Positions 40,544 through 50,897 of a stretch of DNA of 64,000 nt are shown in pieces. Each line of letters begins with the position of its first letter. Position 1 is the first letter of the stretch. Source of the DNA: Bacillus mojavensis RO-H-1 = KCTC 3706 (GTDB lineage Bacteria > Bacillota > Bacilli > Bacillales > Bacillaceae); contig NZ_JH600305.1 of assembly GCF_000245335.1 (NCBI RefSeq), positions 264,550 to 328,549 of the forward strand. The letters are read 5' to 3'. The position numbers were made by a program, and so were the translations under genes. The notes under the pieces are model-generated. The model ran no database searches. It was not told the origin of the DNA and saw only the letters and a list, made by a program, of their open reading frames with translations.

Positions 40544-42134
40544 ATTGGTGATTCTCATATACAATCTGACCGTTGATAACGGTTTTTTCTATCTTTAAAA
40601 GATGAAGCTGTTTCGGGTCAGTGGTAAACGGATCTTCGCTGAGAATGGTGAAATCCGCGTCATACCCTTCAGCTATTTTCCCCCGTGTCTGCTCTTTGTA
40701 TATGATCTCAGCACTTCCTGCTGTATAAAGCCTGATAGCTTCATATACTGTTAAACACTCGCTTTCGTTATAGGTCGGGCCGTTTTGTTCGCGGCTGCTT
40801 GTCCGGAGCACCGCAGACTGAATGCCGAGAAGCGGCTCAACAGGCTCAATCGGAGCATCAGAACCCCCCGCACATAAAATGCCTTTAGAGATCAGTGTTT
40901 TCCAAGCAAAGGCTGTTTTCATCCGGGCTTCACCAAGACGGTCAATCACCCACGGAAAATCACTGGCGACGAAATGAGGCTGAAGATCAAGAGCGATCGG
41001 CATCCTTGCTGCTTTTTCAATCAACTCATCATTTAGCACCTGAGCATGAATCAGACGATCATGCCGGCCTCTTTTTGGCGGATCCTGCTCGACAGCCTGC
41101 AGCACTTTTTCAAAGGCAAGGTCGCCGATGGCATGAACGGCAACCTCCATTCCTTTCTCTCTCGCTTTTTGAACGAGGCGGCTGAGTGATTCATCATCAT
41201 GGACTTGAACACCGTTTGTGGAAGGATCGTCATGATACGGCTCTTTTAACAAAGCTGTTCTCCCGCCAAGCGCTCCATCAGAAAATATTTTCATGGCACC
41301 GAATTCAACGTACGGGCCAGACGGCTTCTTCATTTGCTCCCACCGATCAACCGCTGCATGATGAACGAGCAAATGACAGCGAAACGGATACTTCCCGCTT
41401 GCCGCGGCCGTCTCATAAGCTTTCATCGGAACGGACACATCGCCGTAATAGGACAAATCTTCCGAATGGCCGCCTGTCAGGCCTTTTGTCCAGCAATCCT
41501 GAATGGCCGCTGTAAGCGCCTGATCAACATAGTGCTGAGATACAGGCGGAACGGCTTGCAGGATCAGATCCTGTGCCTTATCAAACAGAAGCCCCGTCGG
41601 CTCGCCGTCTGCATCTCTTTCAATCACGCCGCCATCGGGATCAGGAGTGGCTTTTGAAATCCCTGCGGCTTGCAGCGCCGCAGAATTAACCGCTATTGCA
41701 TGCCTGCATACCCGCTTGAGCAAGACGGGCCTGTCTGGGAATAAAGGATCAAGGTCATGCTTTGTCAAATAAGCCGGCTTCTCGAATTGATTTTCATTCC
41801 AGCCCTCTCCAATGAGCCAATCGTCTTCAGACAGGCTCTCTTCTCTTGCCTTCGCAGCCTGCAGCACAGCTTCTTTAGATGTATAAGAAGATAAATCAAG
41901 CTGGAGCTGTTTTTCTCCGTGCCCGATCAGATGCAAATGGCTGTCCACAAACCCCGGAAACATGACTGCTCCATTCAAACTGATGTCTTGTGTTTCCGGT
42001 GAACTGTATTTATTCTTCAGACTCTCATAGCTGCCGGTGCCTTTTATGACACCATCCTCTACATAAACAGCCTCCGTTTGGTGGCCTTCTTCGAGCATCG
42101 TATAAATGAAACCGCCGTGCCATATCGCCTTCAT
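40542..42134 (-). CDS. ytcJ: Amidohydrolase YtcJ
   Basis: 530-residue metal-dependent amidohydrolase of the YtcJ-like group. Metal ligands appear in FPGFVDSHLHLIGHG, VHAIGDLAF and LCAGGSDAPIEP; the fold is a TIM barrel with a beta-sandwich of N- and C-terminal strands. Substrate unknown; family members act on N-acyl or formamide-type bonds. It lies 19 bp downstream of the acyl-CoA synthetase gene ytcI, so both are probably one operon. Confidence 0.87.
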   Translation of the reverse strand: MKAIWHGGFIYTMLEEGHQTEAVYVEDGVIKGTGSYESLKNKYSSPETQDISLNGAVMFPGFVDSHLHLIGHGEKQLQLDLSSYTSKEAVLQAAKAREESLSEDDWLIGEGWNENQFEKPAYLTKHDLDPLFPDRPVLLKRVCRHAIAVNSAALQAAGISKATPDPDGGVIERDADGEPTGLLFDKAQDLILQAVPPVSQHYVDQALTAAIQDCWTKGLTGGHSEDLSYYGDVSVPMKAYETAAASGKYPFRCHLLVHHAAVDRWEQMKKPSGPYVEFGAMKIFSDGALGGRTALLKEPYHDDPSTNGVQVHDDESLSRLVQKAREKGMEVAVHAIGDLAFEKVLQAVEQDPPKRGRHDRLIHAQVLNDELIEKAARMPIALDLQPHFVASDFPWVIDRLGEARMKTAFAWKTLISKGILCAGGSDAPIEPVEPLLGIQSAVLRTSSREQNGPTYNESECLTVYEAIRLYTAGSAEIIYKEQTRGKIAEGYDADFTILSEDPFTTDPKQLHLLKIEKTVINGQIVYENHQ

Positions 42135-42153
42135 TCACGTTCACTCTCTTTCT

Positions 42154-43743
42154 TTACGCCTTTTTATTGGCTTTGAGCTGTTCTTCACGTTTTCTTAATT
42201 CCACTCGTCTGATTTTGGCAGAAGCCGTTTTCGGCAGGCTTTCCACAAATTCAATCTCTCTTGGATATTTGTATGGAGCAGTAATGGTCTTCACATGGTT
42301 TTGCAGAACTTTGACAAGCTCATCACTGCGTTTTCCGTGATCTTGGAGGACAACGTATGCTTTAACGATGGAGCCCCTGATTTCATCCGGGCTTGCGACA
42401 ACAGCGCATTCTTTGACTTCAGGGTGCTTCACGAGCGCGTCTTCCACTTCGAATGGCCCGATCGTGTAGCCAGAGCTGATAATGATATCGTCATTTCGGC
42501 TTTCAAACCAGAAGTAACCATCCTCATCTTTTCTTGCTCTGTCTCCTGTTAGGAAATAATCACCGCGAATTTGTGTTTTCATTCTTTCCGGATCTTTAAA
42601 ATATTCTTTAAAGAGCGCCGGGGTGCTGAGGTGAACGGCGATATCGCCAACCTCACCCGTTTTGCAGATTTCACCGTCTTCATTGATGATCTCCACCTGA
42701 TTTCCCGGTGTCGGTTTTCCCATGCTTCCCGGTTTAATATCCATATCCTTTAAGACACCGACTAAAAGCGTGCTTTCTGTTTGGCCGTATCCGTCCCGCA
42801 CCTTAATGCCGAAGTGCTTTTGAAACACATCAATGACTTCACGGTTGAGCGGCTCGCCTGCGGAAACGGCACTGTGCAGGGCAGAAAGATCATAGCGGTC
42901 CAAGCCTTCAACCTTCGCCATTAAGCGGTATTCCGTCGGCGTACAGCAGAAGACATTGATTTTGTAGCGGTTTAAAAGTTCTAAATATTTTTCGGCTTTG
43001 AATCTGCCTTGATACACAAAACCTGTTGCTCCGCTTCCGAGTACCGCCAACAACGGACTCCACACCCATTTTTGCCAGCCTGGCGCAGCAGTCGCCCATA
43101 CGGTATCTTGTTCAGAAATATCAAGCCAAGCGCCGGCTGATGTTTTTAAATGAGCAAATGCCCATCCATGTGTATGTACAACACCTTTCGGCTGTCCCGT
43201 TGTTCCGGAAGTATAAGACAAGAATGCCATATCTTCTCTTGTTGTATCAGCAGTTTGAAAACAGCTTCCATCCGCATCAATCGTTAATAGATTTTTCCAT
43301 CCGGCATCATTTTCGCCAATAGACAGCTTAATCAGGCGGTCTGCAGTACTGACATCACGAAAAGCGCCAATAAATTCTGAATACACGATTGCACCTTTTA
43401 CCTCAGCGTGTTCAATCCGATACTCAAGATCTTTCGCGCGAAGCATTTCTGAACAAGGAATCACGACCATCCCCGATTTCAGGATAGCCAGATAAACGGC
43501 ATAGGCTTCGAGTACACGCGGCACCATTACAATCAGCTTGTCTCCTTTTTTAAATCCAAGATCCGCCAGAGCCGCACCGATTTTATTTGTTTCTTCCATA
43601 AGCTTTTCATACGACCATGCGTTTTGTTTGCCTGATTCATCCTCCCATAATAGGGCGGTTTTTTGTCCAGTTGCACTGAACTTTTCGATTTCATTAACTA
43701 AATTGTATTCCATTGGGGCAATTAAATCTTCTCGTTTCAACAC
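42154..43743 (-). CDS. ytcI: AMP-dependent acyl-CoA synthetase YtcI
   Basis: 529-residue adenylate-forming enzyme activating a carboxylic acid to its CoA thioester. Motifs are AFLSYTSGTTGQPKGVVHTH (AMP binding), DGYGQTE, YFLTGDRARKDEDGYFW, and the C-terminal PKTASAKIRR, whose last Lys position is the adenylation Lys. It resembles medium-chain or aryl acyl-CoA synthetases. The GTG at 43743 is chosen with GAGGAG 6 nt upstream; a TTG follows directly. Substrate undetermined. Confidence 0.88.
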   Translation of the reverse strand: MLKREDLIAPMEYNLVNEIEKFSATGQKTALLWEDESGKQNAWSYEKLMEETNKIGAALADLGFKKGDKLIVMVPRVLEAYAVYLAILKSGMVVIPCSEMLRAKDLEYRIEHAEVKGAIVYSEFIGAFRDVSTADRLIKLSIGENDAGWKNLLTIDADGSCFQTADTTREDMAFLSYTSGTTGQPKGVVHTHGWAFAHLKTSAGAWLDISEQDTVWATAAPGWQKWVWSPLLAVLGSGATGFVYQGRFKAEKYLELLNRYKINVFCCTPTEYRLMAKVEGLDRYDLSALHSAVSAGEPLNREVIDVFQKHFGIKVRDGYGQTESTLLVGVLKDMDIKPGSMGKPTPGNQVEIINEDGEICKTGEVGDIAVHLSTPALFKEYFKDPERMKTQIRGDYFLTGDRARKDEDGYFWFESRNDDIIISSGYTIGPFEVEDALVKHPEVKECAVVASPDEIRGSIVKAYVVLQDHGKRSDELVKVLQNHVKTITAPYKYPREIEFVESLPKTASAKIRRVELRKREEQLKANKKA

Positions 43744-43869
43744 GAACAACTCCTCACTTTCTCCACCCATTATACATAAATACATGCCGTTTCCGTAAGG
43801 ATATGCCTAAAAACAAGCTCTATAAACATAGGTTTTTATAGGCCGCTGGTCCTTTTTTATAAAAAAACG

Positions 43870-43899
43870 AAAAAGAGTGGGGAAAAGCCCCACTCTTAA
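43870..43899 (-). terminator. Terminator after sspA
   Basis: AAGAGTGGGG / CCCCACTCTT stem with T-run in the minus direction. A non-coding gap with no other clear signal follows up to ytcI. Confidence 0.9.
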
Positions 43900-43920
43900 G
43901 CCATTATGTGAAATTGTCAA

Positions 43921-44136
43921 TTAGAATTGTCCTCCGCCCATGTTTTGTTGAGCAAAAGATACAAGACGTTTTGTGATCTCTCCTCCAACAGAACCGTTAG
44001 CGCGAGAAGTTGTTTCTGCTCCAAGGTTTACACCGAATTCAGAAGCGATTTCTAATTTCATTTGGTCGATGGCTTGAGCAGCTCCTGGTACTAGGAGTTG
44101 GTTACTGCTGTTACCGTTTTGACTGTTTTGTGCCAT
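43921..44136 (-). CDS. sspA: Small acid-soluble spore protein, alpha/beta type
   Basis: 71-residue DNA-coating spore protein that protects DNA from UV and heat. Both family signatures are present: [13 protein letters not shown], containing the germination-protease site, and [19 protein letters not shown]. The start at 44136 has a near-perfect ribosome binding site (AAGGAGGTGAG). Monocistronic with a strong terminator and a sigma-G-like promoter. SspA is favoured over SspB by position. Confidence 0.93.
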   Translation of the reverse strand: MAQNSQNGNSSNQLLVPGAAQAIDQMKLEIASEFGVNLGAETTSRANGSVGGEITKRLVSFAQQNMGGGQF

Positions 44137-44158
44137 GTGTCTCACCTCCTTGTGAGTA

Positions 44159-44188
44159 TAGAATGTGTCAAAACACATGGCTTCATAC
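44159..44188 (-). promoter_or_regulatory. Sigma-G-like promoter of sspA
   Basis: Minus-strand GTATGAA (44188-44182), 16-bp spacer, CATTCTA (44165-44159), matching forespore sigma-G patterns (GHATR and CATnnTA). Confidence 0.6.
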
Positions 44189-44228
44189 AGAAAATCTTTG
44201 GTAATTGTATACAGGAGCCGGCTCTTAG

Positions 44229-45434
44229 TTAAAAGAGTTCTGCGAATTTATCGTTTGCTTCTTGTTCGCTATATAATGTCATCGTTTCAATGTGATCAAC
44301 CGCCTCTTGAATCAACGGTTCAAAATCCACAAAGCTCTCAAAGTGTTCGATTTTTTCTTTTTTCGGGCGTGTTTTCGGGCTTGGCGGCGTAAAGATCGTG
44401 CAGCAATCTTCAAATGGCTGGATGCTTGTTTCGTATGTGCCGATTTCCCGTGATTTCTCGATGATTTCTGTTTTATCCATGGCGATTAACGGACGCAGAA
44501 TCGGTGTAGACGTTACCGCATTAATCGCGTACATGCTTTCAAGCGTCTGGCTCGCTACCTGCCCGAGGCTTTCCCCCGTAATAATCGCGAGCCCGTTTCT
44601 TTTTTCTCTGATTCTGTCGGCAATTTGAAGCATTAAGCGGCGGGTTGCCGTCATCGTATAGTTTTCAGGAATTTGTTTTTGGATCAGCTCTTGCGTCTTT
44701 GTAAACGGGACGATATGAAGCGTCATGCTTCCCCCGAAGCGAGACAGACACTTCGCTAAGTCCATCACTTTTTGTTTCGCACGTTCGCTTGTGTATGGCG
44801 GGCTGAAGAAATGGACAGCTTCTACTGACAGTCCTCTTTTCATTGCGTAAAAACCGGCTACCGGGCTGTCAAAGCCGCCGGAAAGCATCAGCATAGCTTT
44901 CCCCGCCGAACCGACCGGAAGACCGCCGGCGCCTTTTTCATTGCGAATCGTCAAAAAAGTTGCTTCCTCCCTGATTTCAATTCTGAGCGGAATGTCTGGA
45001 TTGCGGACATCAACTGTCAGCCCTTCTGTATTTCGCAAAATATGGCCGCCGATTTCAGCGTTCATTTCATTTGTATCTAATTCAAACTGTTTATGCGCTC
45101 TCTTTGTCGCGACTTTAAATGTATCTCCAGGCTGATATTGATCCTTGATCGCCTGCAGGGCAGTTGTCTTAATATCATCAAGACGGCTCTCACACTTAAT
45201 AGCCAGGCTGAAGCTTTGAATGCCAAACACTTGTTTCAAGTGAGGAAAAAGAGCCTCAGGGTCCACTCCATTTAATGTAATTGTCATACGATCCCGATTA
45301 GAAAAGTATTTTAATGTTGGATAGTCTTTCAGGACAAGCCTGACGTTTTGCTTTAAGCGTTCAATAAAGCTTTTTCTGTTTTTTCCTTTGGTTGATATCT
45401 CCCCAAAACGAATTAATATATGATCGTAATTCAT
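44229..45434 (-). CDS. thiI: tRNA 4-thiouridylation / thiamine synthesis protein ThiI
   Basis: 401 residues. An N-terminal ferredoxin-like and THUMP region (about 1-165) binds tRNA; the PP-loop [19 protein letters not shown] (about 183-201) adenylates U8. The rhodanese domain of E. coli ThiI is absent, as usual in Bacilli. The upstream desulfurase NifZ supplies sulfur, and the two genes are adjacent with a 3-bp gap after repair of nifZ. Confidence 0.95.
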   Translation of the reverse strand: MNYDHILIRFGEISTKGKNRKSFIERLKQNVRLVLKDYPTLKYFSNRDRMTITLNGVDPEALFPHLKQVFGIQSFSLAIKCESRLDDIKTTALQAIKDQYQPGDTFKVATKRAHKQFELDTNEMNAEIGGHILRNTEGLTVDVRNPDIPLRIEIREEATFLTIRNEKGAGGLPVGSAGKAMLMLSGGFDSPVAGFYAMKRGLSVEAVHFFSPPYTSERAKQKVMDLAKCLSRFGGSMTLHIVPFTKTQELIQKQIPENYTMTATRRLMLQIADRIREKRNGLAIITGESLGQVASQTLESMYAINAVTSTPILRPLIAMDKTEIIEKSREIGTYETSIQPFEDCCTIFTPPSPKTRPKKEKIEHFESFVDFEPLIQEAVDHIETMTLYSEQEANDKFAELF

Positions 45435-45437
45435 GTT

Positions 45438-46583
45438 CTACCTCATCATTTTTTTTTAGTTTTTTGATGCCAGGCACAAGCGCGTTCATAAATGGCTCTG
45501 TCACATCGCTTGTCTGGCTGTAGTTTAAGCTGATTCTGATGCTGCTTCCGGCGATCTGCTCTCCCTTGCCCATCTGTAACAGGACTTTGCTCGGTTTATG
45601 TCCTTTGCCGAGCAGGCTGATGTCGTTGAAACGAATATATCCTTTTCCTCCAGCATGTGCAAAAGCACCTCCGCTTTTATGCCCGGCACAGAAAAATTAA
45701 TGATATGCGGGGCGCTATTGCTTTGAGGAGTATTTAAGACAACACCGTCTGAATCACTCAGCTTTTTCATAAACAATTCCTTTGCGGCCACCATTCTTTC
45801 AAGGTGATGATGATAATCATCAGACGCAAGATTGATGGCTTTGGCCAGTGAAACAGCACCTGCTGTATGCTCGGTTCCTGCACGTATGCCTTTTTGCTGA
45901 GTGCCGCCTGTTATCAGCGGGATAAGTCGCGTTCCTTCCTTTACAAAAAGTGCACCTGTCCCCTTCAGTCCGTGGAATTTATGGCCGGATATTGAACAAA
46001 GATCAATGCCGGCATTCTCGATCGCCAAGGGAACTTTAAAGATGCCTTGCACATAATCAACGTGAAACAGAATGTTCGGATACTGCTTCAGTACTTCCCC
46101 GGCCTCTTCAATGGGCTGCACGGAGCCAACTTCATTGTTTACATGCATCATGCTGACAAGCACGGTATCCGGCCGAATCGCATCTTTCAGCTCCTTAATC
46201 GAAACAAATCCATCTTCATTTACTGAAAGATAAGTTACTTCAAACCCGAATAGCTCTGTCAGCTGCTCCAAAGATTCAGTAACGGACGGATGTTCAATAG
46301 AAGTGGCAATGATATGTTTGCCTGTTTTTATCTTTGACAAAGCGGCTCCTTTTAAAGCCACATTATTAGCTTCTGTAGCACCTGACGTAAATACAATATC
46401 ATAATTCTTTAGGCCCAAGGCTCTTTTTATTTGATTTTTGGCTGCCTGAAGCAGCTGTTCTGTTTCGGCTCCATACCGGTGCAAAGATGAAGGATTGCCA
46501 AAATATCGGCTGCTAGTCTGTTCATAAACGTTCAAGACTTCATGATAAGGTTTGGTCGTTGAACTATTATCTAAATATATCAT
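45438..46583 (-). pseudogene. nifZ: Cysteine desulfurase NifZ, two frameshifts as sequenced
   Basis: PLP enzyme (YtbJ) that passes Cys sulfur to ThiI. The PLP-binding Lys is in [22 protein letters not shown] is the His motif. Two indels are visible. After DIN at about 45593 one base is missing (GGG to GG, plus strand), so the C-terminus [14 protein letters not shown] runs in another frame. Near the end a nine-T run (45449-45457) seems one base long: with eight, the gene ends at 45438, three bases before thiI, giving 381 residues, the expected length. Confidence 0.88.
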
Positions 46584-46671
46584 CTTTTTTTACTCCTTTA
46601 TGAAAGCGGTACAAGGTATGATATTTATGTTACCATAACAAAATTTAATAGAAAATTACAAAAAGCTAGTA

Positions 46672-46699
46672 TTGACTTCTAAATTTTTTACCATATAAT
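46672..46699 (+). promoter_or_regulatory. Promoter of braB
   Basis: TTGACT (46672-46677), 16-bp spacer, TATAAT (46694-46699). A CodY-like but one-base-too-wide AATTTAATAGAAAATT lies at 46642-46657, between nifZ and braB. Confidence 0.7.
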
Positions 46700-46775
46700 A
46701 AGATTTGTTCGTTTCGTCATATTATCTGACAATTAATTGACAGAATATTTTAACATAATTATTAGGAGGATTTTC

Positions 46776-48116
46776 ATGAAACACTCACTGCCTGTCAAAG
46801 ATACCATTATTATTGGTTTCATGCTATTTGCGCTATTCTTTGGAGCAGGAAATATGATTTATCCGCCGGAACTTGGACAAGCAGCCGGACATAATGTCTG
46901 GAAAGCCATCGGCGGATTTTTACTGACCGGGGTAGGCCTGCCTCTTCTCGGAATTATTGCTATTGCATTAACCGGTAAGGATGCTAAAGGACTTGCTGAT
47001 AAAGCTCACCCTGCATTCGGTACAGTATTTACCGTTGTACTTTATTTATCAATCGGACCATTATTCGCCATCCCAAGAACAGGAACCGTTTCTTATGAAA
47101 TTGGTGCAGTTCCGTTTCTGACTGGCGTTCCTGAAAGACTGTCTTTATTAATTTTTACAATTATCTTTTTCGGCATTACTTACTATTTAGCGCTAAACCC
47201 AACCAAAGTCGTGGATCGAATTGGAAAAATTCTCACGCCTATTAAATTTACAATTATCTTAGTGATTGTTCTCAAAGCGATTATCACGCCAATGGGCGGT
47301 TTGGGCGCAGTTACAGAAGCATATACAGGTACACCGGTATTTAAAGGATTTTTGGAAGGCTACAAAACAATGGACGCGCTTGCTTCCATCGTATTTGGTG
47401 TTGTCGTTGTAAATGCTGTGAAAAGCAGAGGCGTTACACAATCAAAAGCTCTTGCCGCAGCCTGTATTAAAGCCGGAATAATTGCTGCATTAGGGCTGAC
47501 ATTCATTTATGTTTCTCTGGCTTACCTAGGTGCAACAAGCACGAACGCAATCGGACCTGTTGGTGAAGGAGCTAAAATACTATCAGCGTCGTCCCATTAT
47601 TTATTCGGTTCATTGGGAAATATCGTACTTGGGTCAGCTATCACAGTCGCGTGTTTAACTACAAGCGTTGGGCTTGTCACTTCCTGCGGCACGTATTTTT
47701 CAAAGCTCATCCCTGCACTATCATATAAAGTTGTCGTTACCATTGTCACTTTATTCAGCCTGATTATCTCTAATTTCGGGCTTGCTCAAATTATCGCTTT
47801 TTCAGTTCCTATTTTATCAGCTATTTATCCGCTTGCCATTGTCATTATCGTTCTTTCATTTATTGATAAGCTCTTTAAAGAAAGACGTGAAGTTTACATT
47901 GCATGCTTAATCGGCACAGGATTATTCAGTATTTTAGACGGCATTAAAGCAGCCGGCTTTTCGCTCGGAGCTCTAAATACGTTTTTAAATGAGAATCTCC
48001 CGCTATACAGCCTTGGTATTGGGTGGGTAATTCCTGGAATTATCGGAGCAATTATCGGCTATATTCTTACCTTTTTCATCGGTACACCCAAACAACAGCT
48101 TAAAGAAATAAGTTAA
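46776..48116 (+). CDS. braB: Branched-chain amino acid transporter BraB
   Basis: 446-residue LIVCS-family Na+-coupled carrier for Leu, Ile and Val, with about 12 membrane helices. Family motifs are FALFFGAGNMIYPPELGQAAG near residue 20 and the segment GPLFAIPRTGTVSYE. The ATG at 46776 has AGGAGGA 7 nt upstream. Divergent from nifZ; strong terminator follows. Confidence 0.95.
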   Translation: MKHSLPVKDTIIIGFMLFALFFGAGNMIYPPELGQAAGHNVWKAIGGFLLTGVGLPLLGIIAIALTGKDAKGLADKAHPAFGTVFTVVLYLSIGPLFAIPRTGTVSYEIGAVPFLTGVPERLSLLIFTIIFFGITYYLALNPTKVVDRIGKILTPIKFTIILVIVLKAIITPMGGLGAVTEAYTGTPVFKGFLEGYKTMDALASIVFGVVVVNAVKSRGVTQSKALAAACIKAGIIAALGLTFIYVSLAYLGATSTNAIGPVGEGAKILSASSHYLFGSLGNIVLGSAITVACLTTSVGLVTSCGTYFSKLIPALSYKVVVTIVTLFSLIISNFGLAQIIAFSVPILSAIYPLAIVIIVLSFIDKLFKERREVYIACLIGTGLFSILDGIKAAGFSLGALNTFLNENLPLYSLGIGWVIPGIIGAIIGYILTFFIGTPKQQLKEIS

Positions 48117-48123
48117 TATCATG

Positions 48124-48154
48124 GTCGCCTGCGTTACTGCGCAGGCGTTTTTTT
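48124..48154 (+). terminator. Terminator after braB
   Basis: CGCCTGCG / CGCAGGCG stem followed by seven T. Confidence 0.9.
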
Positions 48155-48157
48155 AAT

Positions 48158-48194
48158 AAAAAAGAGCCCGCTCATCAACTGCGGGCTCTTTTTA
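48158..48194 (-). terminator. Terminator after ezrA
   Basis: AAAGAGCCCGC / GCGGGCTCTTT stem with T-run in the minus direction, back to back with the braB terminator. Confidence 0.88.
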
Positions 48195-48205
48195 CGATCT
48201 GAATG

Positions 48206-49894
48206 TTAAGCGGATAAATCAGCTTTTATTTTTTTTACAGCGCCTGGCGCAGCTTTCTCTACAGCTGCAGCCGCAATTTCATAGGACTGTTCATAATCAT
48301 AAGCGTAAAACCGTCTTTCCGCTTCTTTCAGCTGTTCAGATAAAATATGGTTCTGGCTTCTGAATCGGTTTCCGAACTGAATGATTTTTTCAATCAGCAT
48401 AACCTGCTCTACCAATTCCTCTGATTCCCGGCTTGCCCTGTTCACGATATCTTCCGCTTCTTGCAGATGGGCTCCGGCTTCTTCCATATTTAAAGGAATT
48501 TCGTTTAATTGATTGACCGTCTCTTGAATGTGATGATGCGCGTTTTCCAGCATCTCTTGAATATGGCTCGGGATGCCCGGGATGTTGCTTATCTTCAGCA
48601 GTCTTGCAGTTTCAGAAATGGTTTTTTTCAGATTGCTGAGCGTCTCTCTCGCCTGCAGTTCTTCTTTTCTAAGAGCCTGCAGCTTTTCACGATAATCCGC
48701 ATGGTCTTTTTTCACTTCTTCAATTTGCTTCTCAATTGATGCGACCTCTTCAACTAAAAGAGAGTAGGCGACATGCTCTGCATCCAGCTTATCTTTTACT
48801 GACGCAAGCAGCTTGCCGACTTCATCAATGCGCTTTTCAAAGGCCTGCTGTTTGCCTAGCTCACCTGCTGTCAGTCTATAGCTTTCCTTCACCAGTTCAG
48901 TTTCCGCCTTTGTCTGCTCCTTCTCTTCTTTCAGCTTATCGTAAGCAATGATCAGCTCAGGCATTTTGCTTAACACAGATTGGCCTGCTTCAACTTCACC
49001 CTCGAGCTGCTGGTAAACAGATTGAATATTTTCGTCTATGAGCTGCAGTATGGCAGAGGCTTCATCAATATCCAGCTCAGTCATCAAAACATGTTCTGCC
49101 CGTTTCAGCTGATTTGACAGGTTTTCCAGTTCCTTATCAATCTGGATATGCTCAAGCTTATACCCTTTCTCTTTCATTTCGCGATATCCGTCTTTGAGCT
49201 TTGCAATCTGGCCCGGCAACGTCTGCTTGCAGTCGGCTAACAGTTTCGGCACATCATCTATGTACGACTGAAGCCTTTCAAGATTGCGATCCTGCTCAAG
49301 GAGAACTTTTCTTGCAGTAATGTAGTTCCCGCCCTCTGTCTCTTCTTCAAACTGTTTGATCCCGCTCCAGATCTCGTCAAGATCTGCTTCAAGGCTGTCA
49401 TAAAGCTCTCCGTAAAGGTGGCTGTATGCCAGCAAGTTTTTTCGGGACTTTGAGTAGCGTTCTCTTACCTGTTCAATCTCTTCGCGGCTCTTTTCTTCAC
49501 TTGTGACGAGATTGCTGATTTCCCGGAGTATCTTTTCAATGTTCGATTCCGCCGCTGTCAGGAGATCGTCGATATGAACGAGCACTTGATTGGCTTTTTT
49601 AAACCGGTATTTGTCCGCGCATTCTTCGGCATCATAAAGGAGCTCTTCAACTTTCGGCATATGGGCAGTGACAATCTCATCCCATTCTTCACGCCATTTC
49701 TCAAAGAACTCTTCTGTCTGCCCCGTCATTTTCAGATGTTTAATTTTGGACATTTCTTCCACTATCGATCGATTGAGAATTTCAATCTTCCAAGATTCCA
49801 AACGATCAATTTCCGTGTAGATTTTTTTCCTGAAAAAGTAGCCCGCTGCAAACAGCGCGAGCAGTACAATTAATAATCCAATGACAAACTCCAT
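48206..49894 (-). CDS. ezrA: Septation ring regulator EzrA
   Basis: 562-residue FtsZ-interacting protein of Gram-positive bacteria that stops FtsZ rings forming at the wrong site and aids septum assembly. One N-terminal membrane helix (about 2-20, VIGLLIVLLALFAAGYFF) is followed by a long, almost purely helical, Glu/Lys-rich region of spectrin-like coiled repeats up to residue 562. Monocistronic, divergent from hisJ. Confidence 0.96.
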   Translation of the reverse strand: MEFVIGLLIVLLALFAAGYFFRKKIYTEIDRLESWKIEILNRSIVEEMSKIKHLKMTGQTEEFFEKWREEWDEIVTAHMPKVEELLYDAEECADKYRFKKANQVLVHIDDLLTAAESNIEKILREISNLVTSEEKSREEIEQVRERYSKSRKNLLAYSHLYGELYDSLEADLDEIWSGIKQFEEETEGGNYITARKVLLEQDRNLERLQSYIDDVPKLLADCKQTLPGQIAKLKDGYREMKEKGYKLEHIQIDKELENLSNQLKRAEHVLMTELDIDEASAILQLIDENIQSVYQQLEGEVEAGQSVLSKMPELIIAYDKLKEEKEQTKAETELVKESYRLTAGELGKQQAFEKRIDEVGKLLASVKDKLDAEHVAYSLLVEEVASIEKQIEEVKKDHADYREKLQALRKEELQARETLSNLKKTISETARLLKISNIPGIPSHIQEMLENAHHHIQETVNQLNEIPLNMEEAGAHLQEAEDIVNRASRESEELVEQVMLIEKIIQFGNRFRSQNHILSEQLKEAERRFYAYDYEQSYEIAAAAVEKAAPGAVKKIKADLSA

Positions 49895-50090
49895 AATGAG
49901 CCCCCTTGCTGTTAACCTTAATCTGTCAGGGTGTTTTATTTATTCAGAAAGATTTCAGGATATGTATTGAGAAAAACTGTCGTTTTCATTGTTATTATGA
50001 TACCATGTAACCAACATTTTTTGAGCAGAAATCAAAAACTTTTTGTGCAAAATCGGCAGGATTTGACTATTTTTTCACGGGGTGACACCA

Positions 50091-50897
50091 ATGCTAAAGC
50101 GAGACGGACATATTCACACACCATTTTGCCCTCACGGAACAACAGACACACTCAGGCAATATGCGGAGGAAGCGATAAAAAAAGGCTTTCAATCGATTAC
50201 GTTTACAGAGCACGCTCCTTTGCCTCCCTCTTTTACCGACCCGACACCGCAAAAAGACAGCGCGATGGCGCAAGCCTCTTTGGAACACTATATTAATGAA
50301 ATTTCCGGTTTAAAAAGAGAATATCGCGGACAGCTTGACATACGGACCGGGCTCGAGGTCGACTATATCGCTGAATACGAAGGTGAAATCAAATCGTTTC
50401 TGGATGCATACGGCCCATTTTTAGATGACAGCATCTTATCCGTTCATTTTTTGCGCACGGGCTCGTCCTATCTGTGCCTCGACTATGATGAGCATACATT
50501 TAAAGAGCTGATCTCAGAGTGCGGAAGCATCGAAGCTGTATATGAACTGTATTACCGCAGCATTTATTCTTCTATTGTAGCATCTCTCGGCACCTATAAG
50601 CCAAAAAGAGTCGGTCACATCACACTCGTCAAAAAATTCATCAGGCTGTTTCCTTATAAAATGTCCGATCATATTCGCAGACTTGTTTCTGAGTGCCTGA
50701 ACGCTGTCGAGGAAAATGGAATGGAGCTTGACTTTAATACATCAGGTCTGAGAAAAACATACGCGGGGGATCTTTATCTGGAGGACTGGATGATTGAGGC
50801 GGCGAAGCAAAAAAATATCCCGCTTGTGTTCGGGTCTGATGCCCATCAAGCGGGTGATGTCGGATACGCATATGTGAAGTTTACTGAACTGCGCTAA
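50091..50897 (+). CDS. hisJ: Histidinol-phosphate phosphatase HisJ
   Basis: 268-residue PHP-domain phosphatase for the penultimate step of histidine synthesis. Metal-binding motifs are RDGHIHTPFCPHG, FTEHAPLP, GLEVDYI, SVHFL and FGSDAHQAGDVG. The ATG at 50091 (MLKRDGHIH) is chosen, with GGGGTGA 7-8 nt upstream; a GTG at 50082 lies inside that site. Located away from the his operon, as in B. subtilis. Its 3' end overlaps refZ by 17 bp. Confidence 0.94.
   Translation: MLKRDGHIHTPFCPHGTTDTLRQYAEEAIKKGFQSITFTEHAPLPPSFTDPTPQKDSAMAQASLEHYINEISGLKREYRGQLDIRTGLEVDYIAEYEGEIKSFLDAYGPFLDDSILSVHFLRTGSSYLCLDYDEHTFKELISECGSIEAVYELYYRSIYSSIVASLGTYKPKRVGHITLVKKFIRLFPYKMSDHIRRLVSECLNAVEENGMELDFNTSGLRKTYAGDLYLEDWMIEAAKQKNIPLVFGSDAHQAGDVGYAYVKFTELR

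Noticed and set aside
46642..46657. CodY box between nifZ and braB
   Set aside because: AATTTAATAGAAAATT has one base too many between the half-sites, so it was noted only with the braB promoter.
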